Assembly (NCBI GenBank): GCA_017407125.1
Contig: JAFQXE010000038.1
Location: 1-64,000, forward strand
Direction of reading: 5' to 3'
DNA length: 64,000 bases
From: Thermoguttaceae bacterium
GTDB taxonomy: Bacteria > Planctomycetota > Planctomycetia > Pirellulales > Thermoguttaceae
In this document: positions 54,451-62,142 of the stretch, piece after piece
Position numbering within the stretch: the first letter of the stretch is position 1
How the letters are laid out: each line of letters opens with the position of its first letter
The notes under the pieces: model-generated
Seen by the model: the letters and a program-made list of their open reading frames with translations, nothing else
Database searches by the model: none
What the model was told of the DNA's origin: nothing
Made by a program: the position numbers and the translations under genes

Positions 54451-55200
54451 ATGAGCGAAAATCAAGACCAGCAATTTTCAAACGACGACCAGGAACTGGG
54501 GAAGTCTTTTAATGACTCCCTTCAGCTCCTGGCAGATCTGTTAAACGAAACGCCCCGCAGAAAGAGTTCGTTCTCGTTTCTGATGTCATGGTTCTTTGGA
54601 AACAAAGACGTTTTGACCGGTTTGCTAAATTTCCTTTTATGGGGTATTCCCGCTTTCTTTGTTATACTTGGAGCGTATCTCGGTTTCAACACGATTACTG
54701 AACCCTGGGATAAATGGTGGGTTTTTGGCATTGCTTTGTTCTCTGGATTGGGATTCGTATTGTTCTATCCCTATTGGAAAGCTTATTTCCTGTTCAAGAA
54801 CGGCTATTTTACTTTAGGGTATTTAACCGAACGCGGACTCGTCTATAAAGACAGCGCTGGAAATAACCATAACTGGATTCCCACGCGGTTTTATAGATTC
54901 GGACAACCGTTTATGGATTACATTGGTTACCTTCACCGTCCGGACGTACCGTATCTGGTTGTAGTCGGCAAAAAACCCAATAATTTTCTGGTTATGGACG
55001 CGGCTCCTTTTTCTGAAAAAGACGACATTGTTGGCTTCAATATTTTAATGGGTTTATACGCAATCGTTGTTTCATATAATTTAGAAAGCAAAACGTTCGT
55101 CAGTGAACCTCTCAGTTTATGGAGAAAGCTTATTCCAGTTGGAATCGTTCTTTGGACGATATTGTGGTTTTATGCCGTTTTTCTTACTGAAGTTCAATAA
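54451..55200 (+). CDS. Multi-span membrane protein, LADLLNE/KNGYFTLG family
   Basis: The 249-residue protein starts at 54451 with GGAGG 8 bases upstream, so earlier in-frame ATGs are rejected. It begins with a short acidic segment, then LQLLADLLNETP. Two helices at about 60-110, a KAYFLFKNGYFTLGYLTERG segment and a beta-rich loop follow, and a last helix lies at about 225-245. It is homologous to the C-terminal module of the preceding gene and to the next gene. The family is unknown to me. It was probably made by tandem duplication, since the 3' spacers of this and the next gene also resemble each other. Confidence 0.75.
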   Translation: MSENQDQQFSNDDQELGKSFNDSLQLLADLLNETPRRKSSFSFLMSWFFGNKDVLTGLLNFLLWGIPAFFVILGAYLGFNTITEPWDKWWVFGIALFSGLGFVLFYPYWKAYFLFKNGYFTLGYLTERGLVYKDSAGNNHNWIPTRFYRFGQPFMDYIGYLHRPDVPYLVVVGKKPNNFLVMDAAPFSEKDDIVGFNILMGLYAIVVSYNLESKTFVSEPLSLWRKLIPVGIVLWTILWFYAVFLTEVQ

Positions 55201-55266
55201 GCGGCAAAACGGCTCCTGTCTTTGCCGTTATTACCCGTTCATTTTAACAATTACGGATAACAAATC

Positions 55267-56028
55267 ATGAACGACGATCAAAACCTGCAATCAGACGACT
55301 TCAAACAATCGGACTTATCCTTGGAAGAAAAATATCAGCATCTGGCAGACCTGTTAAACGAAAATCCGCCAATAACAGGTTCGCTGTCTGTTATGATTAC
55401 ATGGTTCCTGGGATCTTTTCGCGCTTTATTTGGTTGGTTTTTCTTCTTCTTTCTCGCCGTTCCTGAATTCTTTTATTTAATGGGACATTTCTTTGGTTTC
55501 TGCTCAACTGGCAATGCGATAACTTACGCCATCGCTTCCTTTATTGGCGCTGTAATTGGGATAATTCTTTTATACCCTCATTATAAAACTTTTTTCTTGT
55601 TAAGAAAAGGCTATTTTTCTGTCGGACATTTAACTTCAGATGGAATAATCTATAAAGACAGGCGAGGAAATCAACAATGCTTAGGGGAAGCAGGATGGGG
55701 AACTTTTTTGTTTGATTTTACAGCAGGCTTTACTGGTCGTTTCAGAAGCTGCTGTTGTCATGAAGACGGAACGTATCTAATTGTATCAGGGAATAATCCC
55801 AGGAATATTATGATCTTGGACGCGTCGAATTTTTTCCGCTATCATTCACAAGATGAACGCGTTACATTCAGTGTGTTTATGGGGACATACGAAATCTATC
55901 CATTATACGATTTAAAGAACAGGAAGTTTATAATCAATCCCCCCAAGATATTGCAATACATGATTCTGACGGGTACCGTCCTTTGGATGCTATTGTGCTT
56001 TTGGGAAGCCTTTCTCCAGGGGAAGTAA
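55267..56028 (+). CDS. Multi-span membrane protein, paralogue of the preceding gene
   Basis: The 253-residue protein has LADLLNENPP at 32-41. Two hydrophobic blocks lie at about 45-75 and 85-105. The signature LLRKGYFSVGHLTSDGIIYKD follows, then a loop with a CCC cluster around residues 160-162 and a final helix at about 232-250. It matches the preceding protein along its whole length at modest identity. The cysteine cluster is not present in the other copies. It is the last gene of the chaperone-like locus and is followed by a strong terminator. Confidence 0.75.
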   Translation: MNDDQNLQSDDFKQSDLSLEEKYQHLADLLNENPPITGSLSVMITWFLGSFRALFGWFFFFFLAVPEFFYLMGHFFGFCSTGNAITYAIASFIGAVIGIILLYPHYKTFFLLRKGYFSVGHLTSDGIIYKDRRGNQQCLGEAGWGTFLFDFTAGFTGRFRSCCCHEDGTYLIVSGNNPRNIMILDASNFFRYHSQDERVTFSVFMGTYEIYPLYDLKNRKFIINPPKILQYMILTGTVLWMLLCFWEAFLQGK

Positions 56029-56090
56029 AAAGTTGACAGAACTTTTTTGCCGGTTATTCTCCGTTCATTTTCAACATCAAGTATTTTTCG

Positions 56091-56121
56091 ACAGAGCGTT
56101 TAAAAAACGCTCTGTTTTTTT
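56091..56121 (+). terminator. Terminator closing the chaperone-like locus
   Basis: ACAGAGCGTTT and AAACGCTCTGT form a perfect stem followed by seven T residues. It merges into the left copy of the 179-bp direct repeat. Confidence 0.88.
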
Positions 56122-56290
56122 GTGCGCCTATTGACATTGATTCTTTCAAGGATTATAATTTCAAGAAATATGGAAAATCCGTTTTTTAAAATCCTGCAAT
56201 ATTCAGTAAAACACATGGGACGACTATCCAGATTTGAGATTGCTCAAATGATTGACGTTTCCGCGGTTCAGGCGAACTCGACGGCGGAAG
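56112..56290 (+). repeat. Left copy of a 179-bp direct repeat (deoC promoter and 5' end)
   Basis: It aligns without gaps to 61020-61198, at an offset of exactly 4908 bases. It covers the T run of a terminator, a complete promoter, the leader and the first ~25 codons of deoC. A moderate number of substitutions in the leader and few in the coding part are seen. Confidence 0.9.
56131..56159 (+). promoter_or_regulatory. Consensus promoter, duplicate of the deoC promoter
   Basis: A perfect TTGACA (56131-56136), 17-base spacer and perfect TATAAT (56154-56159). It is now placed before a deoC remnant, and transcription could continue towards the PEP-CTERM gene at 56541. Confidence 0.8.
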
Positions 56291-56307
56291 CCTCCAAAAT
56301 ATCTTGA
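56215..56307 (+). pseudogene. Truncated deoC 5' fragment
   Basis: The first 25 codons (MGRLSRFEIAQMIDVSAVQA and on) equal the start of intact deoC at 61123. The frame then leaves homology and stops after 30 codons. No aldolase residues remain. It lies 4908 bases before the intact gene. Confidence 0.85.
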
Positions 56308-56443
56308 ACATTGAAAACCGCTCCGATCTGCTGGTTCTAGGACGCTCTTTCCTGTTCATTTTATCCAACCTCTCAATTTTTGTCAAAATTTTGCTATATT
56401 TACTAAACTTACTAAAAATTTCTCTAAAATTTGAAAATATCCA

Positions 56444-56471
56444 TCGAAAATCTCAAAAATCATGGTATAAT
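56444..56471 (+). promoter_or_regulatory. Probable promoter of the second PEP-CTERM gene
   Basis: TATAAT (56466-56471) lies within AAATCATGGTATAATAT, closely resembling AAATCATGGTATATTAG at 2684-2700 upstream of the srfC-like gene. The -35, TCGAAA (56444-56449), is weak. Confidence 0.45.
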
Positions 56472-56540
56472 ATAATAAGGATATAAATTACCTAAGTGCA
56501 TGCTATACAATACTTTACTACATCACAAAAGTTCACTATT

Positions 56541-59408
56541 ATGAATAACCACTATCGTATTTTGAGTTTTGAAGTCCGCGTTGTTTTCTCGATTCTTGCA
56601 ATCGTACTTTTTATTTCCGCTAACACTATGGCGGATACTAAAGTTTGGACCGGAGGCGGAGAGAACGCCAACATTTCCAATCCTGCCAACTGGTCAGGTG
56701 GAACAGCCCCTGCTGGCGGCGATGCTTGGGAATTCGGCGCGGTCGGTTCGTCCGGATATAATATCACAAACGATTACGGCGCTGGAACGTTTAACTCCGG
56801 CATTACGTTTACAGAAGCGGCAACCGGCTCATATACGATTTCGCCAAACTGGACATGTCAAACCGGCGACATTGTCAACTACAGTTCATACCCTCAATAT
56901 GTCAGTCTTGGTCATGAATTGCACAACAGTATTACAATCAACGCCGCTAACGGAGATATCACCCTTTCGCAAAACAACACGATTAATCTCCACGGTAATA
57001 ATTTGACCATTGACGGCGGTCATAATACTACTATTTCTTTGTACATAAGCAGTAACGGATCGATTGTTAAAAACGGAGCTGGCACGTTGGAACTTTACAA
57101 CAGCAGTTATACAGGGGACGTTACCATTAACTCAGGAACGTTAATTGCCAGAGGACAATCAATTGGCGACCCTGGCGCTCAAAAAACGGTTTTAATCAAC
57201 AAGGGCGCTTCGATTGAATTAGCCTCTCACGATATTTGGGGTCAAGCCAGTTACAGATCGCCAGCCTTAATTATTGTAGACGGTGGAACTATTTACAATT
57301 CCGTTCCGTCTGACGGCGTCAACGGCTGGTTTAACACATTAAATTATTTAACGCTCAAAAACGGCGGTAATATTATTGACAATTCTGGACATTTCGAATG
57401 GTTGTCTTATCAGCTCGTCGGCGAGTGCAACGTTATTGCCGACTCAAAACTGGAACCCAACCAGATTTCAACTATCAGCATCGGAAATGTCGGCGATAAT
57501 AACGGCGTTATTCCAAACGGCGTAAATTTCAATGTTGCTGACGTTACGCAAGACAAATCGACCGACTTGCTGATTTCAGCTCGTTTGAGAAACGGTAAAT
57601 ACGCCGTTGGGAATTTCACCAAGACAGGCGCGGGCACAATGGAACTGACCGCTGTCAATGACATGACCGGCGCTATTACCATCTCTGAAGGTACGCTAAA
57701 GCTGTCTGGAAGCGGTACGCTTGGATCTGGCGCCGTTACCAATAACGCCGCTCTGGAATTCGCTTACGAAACAGACGAGACGGTTGACAAACTCATTTCT
57801 GGAACGGGAGAGGTAATCAAATCCGGTTCAGGCGCTTTATTGTTGAATAACAGTAATAATTCGTACACGGGGAATGTTACTATTAACGAGGGAACATTTA
57901 AAGCCATCGTAGGCTCTTTTGGAAATAAAGAAGTTGATAAAACTATTACAGTCAATAAAGGAGCTACGATTGAATTTTCTTCTCACGATGTTTTTGGGAT
58001 TGATTCCGCGAGATCTCCGGTTAATATCATTGTAGATGGAGGAGCTATTTGCAATGCCCCGGGCTGGTTCAACACGTTAAATCTCTTAACGCTCAAAAAT
58101 GGCGGCAAGATTATTGACAATACCGGGCATAACGGCTGGTTGTCCTTCCAACTTGTCGGCGAGTGCAACGTAACCGCTGATGCACCCCTTGCCGCAGATC
58201 AAATTTCAACTATCGCCATTGGTACAGAAGGCGAATTTAACGGGATTTCTCCAAACAAAGTCAAATTCAACGTTGCTGACGTTACCGGCAACAATTCTAC
58301 GGACTTGCTGGTGTCCGCTCGTTTGAGAAACGCTTATGTACAAGGCGGGGGCAGTTTTACCAAATCTGGCGCGGGTACAATGGAACTGACCAATTTCAAC
58401 GACATTTCCGGCGCCGTTACCATTTCCGAAGGTACGCTGAAACTGTCTGGAAACGGCACGCTTGGATACGGCTCTGTTACCAACAACGCGACTTTGGAAT
58501 TCGCTTACGATTCCGATCAGACGACTGTTGACAACGCCATCTCTGGAACGGGTAAGTTAATCAAATCAGGAACGGGCGCGCTGACGCTGACGAATATTTC
58601 TGGTTTTACCGGTTCAACGACGGTTAAATCCGGCGCTCTAAATCTTACCTCCGCTCAAACGCTGTTCAATCTTTCCGGAGGAAGTCTGAACGACGACGGA
58701 ACTGTTGCCGTTACCGCTGCGGTTGACGCGTCCGGTCAGGCGTTGACGCTTAGCAACAGCGAAACGTCACAGTTCATCGGGACAATTAAAGCGCAAAGCA
58801 TGACAAAATCAGGTTCTGGCGTCTTGCAACTGTTCGCGAGCGATTCTAACTCGCCGATTACTGTTTCAGAGAGCTTTGTCGTCAACGCCGGCGAGCTGGA
58901 TTTCAAAGGTTATTTTGAAGGCAATATTGAAGTCATCAACGGCGCGGTTTTCTCGCCTGGCAATTCCGTTGGGGAAGCCAACATTGCTGGCAATATCTCC
59001 TTTACAAGCGCTGCCGCCTCGTCAAACGGCGTTGCGTTGTTTGAGTTTGGCGAGTATACCGGGGAAGACGTAAATCACGACACTTTCGTTCTCGGAAGCG
59101 ATAACCTCTTTATAGCAGACGATGGCGTTATTCGTTTGCTATTTGAAAGCGAAGACTCAGCGGCTCAATGGGCAACAAAGGACAAAGAATATAAGCTGGT
59201 AACTAACGGTGGATTCTCAAATGACGATTATTCTACGTGGCTGTCGAATTATACGGATTGGTTCAAACTGACCGGCAAAGACGACGGTCTTTATCTTGTC
59301 GGTCAGAGAAGCGCTCCTGAACCCGGCTCTGGCGTACCGGAACCGTCTACGTGGGCGCTATTGATTCTCGGCTCCGCAGGACTGCTGTACATGAAGAAAC
59401 GGAAGTAA
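56541..59408 (+). CDS. PEP-CTERM protein with autotransporter-type strand repeats
   Basis: The 955-residue exported protein. I prefer the start at 56541, because MNNHYRILSFEVRVVFSILA is a good signal peptide. An in-frame ATG at 56496 would add 15 residues. The body consists of PATR-type strand repeats (KTGAGTMELT, ISEGTLKLSGSGTLG). Two long segments are near-duplicates (about residues 170-400 and 410-640), with LNYLTLKNGG and LNLLTLKNGG as landmarks. The C-terminus (SGVPEPSTWALLILGSAGL, then MKKRK) is a PEP-CTERM sorting signal. It is clearly related to the giant protein at 12707-19024, sharing the ISEGTLKLSG and GTLGSGAV phrases. It is likely a surface or matrix protein. Confidence 0.9.
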   Translation: MNNHYRILSFEVRVVFSILAIVLFISANTMADTKVWTGGGENANISNPANWSGGTAPAGGDAWEFGAVGSSGYNITNDYGAGTFNSGITFTEAATGSYTISPNWTCQTGDIVNYSSYPQYVSLGHELHNSITINAANGDITLSQNNTINLHGNNLTIDGGHNTTISLYISSNGSIVKNGAGTLELYNSSYTGDVTINSGTLIARGQSIGDPGAQKTVLINKGASIELASHDIWGQASYRSPALIIVDGGTIYNSVPSDGVNGWFNTLNYLTLKNGGNIIDNSGHFEWLSYQLVGECNVIADSKLEPNQISTISIGNVGDNNGVIPNGVNFNVADVTQDKSTDLLISARLRNGKYAVGNFTKTGAGTMELTAVNDMTGAITISEGTLKLSGSGTLGSGAVTNNAALEFAYETDETVDKLISGTGEVIKSGSGALLLNNSNNSYTGNVTINEGTFKAIVGSFGNKEVDKTITVNKGATIEFSSHDVFGIDSARSPVNIIVDGGAICNAPGWFNTLNLLTLKNGGKIIDNTGHNGWLSFQLVGECNVTADAPLAADQISTIAIGTEGEFNGISPNKVKFNVADVTGNNSTDLLVSARLRNAYVQGGGSFTKSGAGTMELTNFNDISGAVTISEGTLKLSGNGTLGYGSVTNNATLEFAYDSDQTTVDNAISGTGKLIKSGTGALTLTNISGFTGSTTVKSGALNLTSAQTLFNLSGGSLNDDGTVAVTAAVDASGQALTLSNSETSQFIGTIKAQSMTKSGSGVLQLFASDSNSPITVSESFVVNAGELDFKGYFEGNIEVINGAVFSPGNSVGEANIAGNISFTSAAASSNGVALFEFGEYTGEDVNHDTFVLGSDNLFIADDGVIRLLFESEDSAAQWATKDKEYKLVTNGGFSNDDYSTWLSNYTDWFKLTGKDDGLYLVGQRSAPEPGSGVPEPSTWALLILGSAGLLYMKKRK

Positions 59409-59472
59409 TTGAAAGGCGGTAACGGAGTTCGCACAGCGAACGTAGTTACGCTTAAATCATAACAATAACGCT

Positions 59473-59498
59473 AAAGCGGGAGAAAAACTCCCGCTTTT
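59473..59498 (+). terminator. Rho-independent terminator
   Basis: GCGGGAG (59476-59482), a 5-base loop, CTCCCGC and TTTT follow the PEP-CTERM gene. A copy of the GGCGGTAAC dispersed repeat fills 59409-59450. Confidence 0.85.
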
Positions 59499-59525
59499 CA
59501 TTAATAAACAGTCATATCAGGTTTT

Positions 59526-60500
59526 ATGAAACGTAACGGATTTACACTCGTTGAATTGCTGGTCGTCATTGCGATTATTGGCGTTTTAGTCGGTTTGCTC
59601 TTGCCGGCGGTTCAGGCGGCGCGAGAAGCGGCGCGGCGAATGCAATGCACCAACAACATCAAGCAGATTACGCTTGCAGTTATTAGCTATGAAGCAACTT
59701 ATCAGGTTTACTGCTGCGGGTCGTACGGATACATCGACAACGAAGTCGCGCCTGAACCATGGATGCGGCGCAGCTGGTATTATCACATTCTGCCATATAT
59801 CGAACAGAACGCATTGTACGACATCTACAACGAGCATTATCAACATCCTGAAGCCTCCCCCGGCGGACGCGGGGATCACGATTATACCAACTTGCCGGCG
59901 AAAACAACCATCGTTTCAACGTTGATGTGTCCAGACGACCAAAACAATCCCAAAGTCCATAACGGCTCATCGCTTCAAAACCAGCAGGGATTTCACGGGA
60001 ATTACGTCGGCAACGGCGGCAATACGTATTTTAACGTAGACGCTTCCGGAGCCTGGAAACAGGAAGCCTGCATGGATCTCAACGGGATTTTTCCACCTCT
60101 GAGAAGCATAAAACCAGCTCATGTAACAGACGGAACGTCGAACACGTTGATGTTCTGCGAAATCCGCCTTGTTCCAGACGGCGCTCAAGGAACCGGACAG
60201 GAAGACATTCGCGGTCGACTTATCAACGCCCGCCATACCGGCGCGCTTTTTTCTACGTTGTACGCGCCCAATACATCAGAACCTGACCGGCATCATTACT
60301 GTATTTCGACGATATACGCGCCGTGTACAAACACCAACCAGAAAAATCTCGTATCCGCCCGTTCCTATCACAGCGGCGACGGCGTAGCCGCCTCCATGTG
60401 CGACGGTTCCGTAACTTTTATTACCTCGAACGTTGACCTGGAAGCGTATCACGCCATGGGAAGCCGCAACGGTATGGAAAGCGTATCTTTAGACGATTGA
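59526..60500 (+). CDS. DUF1559 prepilin-like protein
   Basis: The 324-residue protein begins with a type IV pilin-like leader, MKRNG/FTLVELLVVIAIIG, with the prepilin peptidase site after Gly5 and Glu10 at the usual +5 position. The LLLPAVQAAREAARRMQC that follows is the planctomycete DUF1559 signature. The C-terminal part ends with the conserved ASMCDGSVTFI motif. Planctomycete genomes hold many such genes, probably surface or pseudopilus proteins of unknown role. The next gene, a small lipoprotein, is the typical partner. It lies in the block bounded by the 179-bp repeats. Confidence 0.93.
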   Translation: MKRNGFTLVELLVVIAIIGVLVGLLLPAVQAAREAARRMQCTNNIKQITLAVISYEATYQVYCCGSYGYIDNEVAPEPWMRRSWYYHILPYIEQNALYDIYNEHYQHPEASPGGRGDHDYTNLPAKTTIVSTLMCPDDQNNPKVHNGSSLQNQQGFHGNYVGNGGNTYFNVDASGAWKQEACMDLNGIFPPLRSIKPAHVTDGTSNTLMFCEIRLVPDGAQGTGQEDIRGRLINARHTGALFSTLYAPNTSEPDRHHYCISTIYAPCTNTNQKNLVSARSYHSGDGVAASMCDGSVTFITSNVDLEAYHAMGSRNGMESVSLDD

Positions 60501-60558
60501 TTCCTTGTTGTTTTCACCCTTCCCGTTTTTATTTTACATTCAGAAACTTTCAAATAAT

Positions 60559-60942
60559 ATGAACTCCCGAACGCTGTTATTTCTGTTGACGATATGCGCT
60601 TTAACGCTGACGCTTTCCAGCTGCGGAAAAGAGAAACTCTACAAGGTTAGCGGAACGGTAACCTATCAAGGCGAGCTGGTTCCAGACGGTTCCATTTCTT
60701 TCGTTCCCGGCGATCCAAAGCTGTCGCCGCAAGGGGCGTCTATTTCCAACGGAAAATATACCGCTCAGGTTCGAAAAGGAACTATGACCGTCAAAATTAC
60801 AGGTTCCAAGATAGACCCTAAACAAAAGATGTTCGACGGAAGCCCGTTCTGGACGGATTTTGTCCCGGAAAAGTACAGTACTCAGTCAACGCTTACGGTC
60901 GAGATTAAGGGGAATCAAACAGAGAACTTTGATTTGGAGTAA
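60559..60942 (+). CDS. Small lipoprotein partner of DUF1559
   Basis: I start at 60559 (127 residues) because MNSRTLLFLLTICALTLTLS with SSC at the lipobox is a complete lipoprotein signal. An upstream ATG at 60505 would add 18 atypical residues. The mature part looks like a transthyretin- or carboxypeptidase-regulatory-like beta sandwich (VSGTVTYQGELVPDGSISFV, then KGTMTVKITG). This type regularly follows DUF1559 genes in planctomycetes. It sits 58 bases after the DUF1559 stop, likely the same operon. Confidence 0.85.
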   Translation: MNSRTLLFLLTICALTLTLSSCGKEKLYKVSGTVTYQGELVPDGSISFVPGDPKLSPQGASISNGKYTAQVRKGTMTVKITGSKIDPKQKMFDGSPFWTDFVPEKYSTQSTLTVEIKGNQTENFDLE

Positions 60943-61002
60943 ATCTTCAACGCAAGATAACAATATCAGACTGCAGGAGATAAGCAGAGCAGAACATTTC
61001 AG

Positions 61003-61029
61003 CAGGGTATTATTATACCCTGTTTTTTT
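61003..61029 (+). terminator. Terminator before deoC
   Basis: CAGGGTAT and ATACCCTG form a tight stem followed by seven T residues, which also start the right copy of the 179-bp repeat. Confidence 0.85.
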
Positions 61030-61198
61030 GTATGCCTATTGACATTGATTTTATCAAGGGTTATAATTTCAAGAAATATAGAAAAACCGTTTTTTGAAAT
61101 CCATTAATATACAGTAAAAATCATGGGACGATTATCCAGATTTGAGATTGCTCAAATGATTGACGTTTCCGCGGTTCAGGCGAACTCGACGGCGGAAG
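61020..61198 (+). repeat. Right copy of the 179-bp direct repeat
   Basis: Ungapped match to 56112-56290. Here the coding part continues into intact deoC, so this is the parental junction. Confidence 0.9.
61039..61067 (+). promoter_or_regulatory. Consensus deoC promoter
   Basis: TTGACA (61039-61044), 17-base spacer, TATAAT (61062-61067). The leader is about 48 bases long and has no Shine-Dalgarno. Confidence 0.85.
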
Positions 61199-61839
61199 AG
61201 GTTCAAAACGTTATCGCGCTGGCGTGCGAGTTCGACTGCATCGCCGTTTACGCGCTGGGCGAGCAGACGCGGGACATTTTCAAAACCCTGCCGGCGATCA
61301 ACCAGCAGCGTTTGGCAGAGGGCAAGCCGAAGGTGAAAATCGGCGGCGTTGCCGGGTTCCCGGACGGCGGCGTTATGACGTCAGTCAAGGCGTACGAAGC
61401 CGCCCAAATGGTTGAACTGGGCTGCGACGAAATCGACATGGTCATGAACGTCGGCTTGGCGCTGTCCGGGCAATGGGACCACGTCGGCGCCGACATTGCC
61501 GCCGTCAAACAGGCGATCGGCTCAGTTCCCCTCAAGGTCATTCTGGAATGCGGCTATCTCAACGACGACCAGATCGCTCAGGCGGCGATTACCGCGGCGG
61601 ACGCTGGCGCGGACTGGGTCAAGTCCGGAACCGGCTGGACGGAAAAGAAGACGTCCGTTCACACCATTGAAGTCATGAAACAGGCTGTCGGCGACCGCTG
61701 TCTGGTCAAAGCCGCCGGCGGCGTTCGCGACCTCGACACCCTGCTGGCAATGTACGACGTCGGCGCCAGACGATTCGGAATCGGCGTCCGCACCGCCCGA
61801 GCCATCCTCGAAGCCGCAGCGGCTCAAGAAAAACAGTAG
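61123..61839 (+). CDS. deoC: Deoxyribose-phosphate aldolase
   Basis: The 238-residue class I aldolase cleaves 2-deoxyribose 5-phosphate to glyceraldehyde 3-phosphate and acetaldehyde in deoxynucleoside use. The Schiff-base lysine is Lys167 in WVKSGTGW. Lys138 in LKVILECGYL and Lys196 in VKAAGGVRD are the other conserved lysines. A TIM barrel covers the full length. It has its own consensus promoter, and its 5' end is duplicated at 56112-56290. Confidence 0.95.
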   Translation: MGRLSRFEIAQMIDVSAVQANSTAEEVQNVIALACEFDCIAVYALGEQTRDIFKTLPAINQQRLAEGKPKVKIGGVAGFPDGGVMTSVKAYEAAQMVELGCDEIDMVMNVGLALSGQWDHVGADIAAVKQAIGSVPLKVILECGYLNDDQIAQAAITAADAGADWVKSGTGWTEKKTSVHTIEVMKQAVGDRCLVKAAGGVRDLDTLLAMYDVGARRFGIGVRTARAILEAAAAQEKQ

Positions 61840-62142
61840 CGCGAAGCGCTTCCGCTAGAACCGCGTAGCGGTTCAATGTTCCTAGCCGTGGGTTTTAACC
61901 CACGGAGACAATAAATGGAAGGCGGTAATGAAGCGAGCGCAGCGAGCGGAATTACGCAGTTCGCCGTTAGGCGAACCGAAACGCTGGAATTATGTTTCCG
62001 TATAGAGTTTACCAAATTGCGTAAGAAACCTCACGCAAAGTTCGCAAAGTCCGCAAAGTTTTAAATAACGAACGCAAAGCGTTCATCTCACTTATCACTA
62101 ACCACTTACCACTTCACCCTATCCCCCTAACCCCATACAATC
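61840..62142. repeat. Intergenic cluster of dispersed repeats
   Basis: It contains AACCGCGTAGCGGTT (61859-61873) and CCGTGGGTTTTAACCCACGG (61886-61905), as at 8551-8818. A GGCGGTAATGAAG-type repeat lies at 61918-61962. A threefold CGCAAAGT tandem lies at 62034-62060, followed by AACGAACGCAAAGCG. No gene. Confidence 0.75.
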
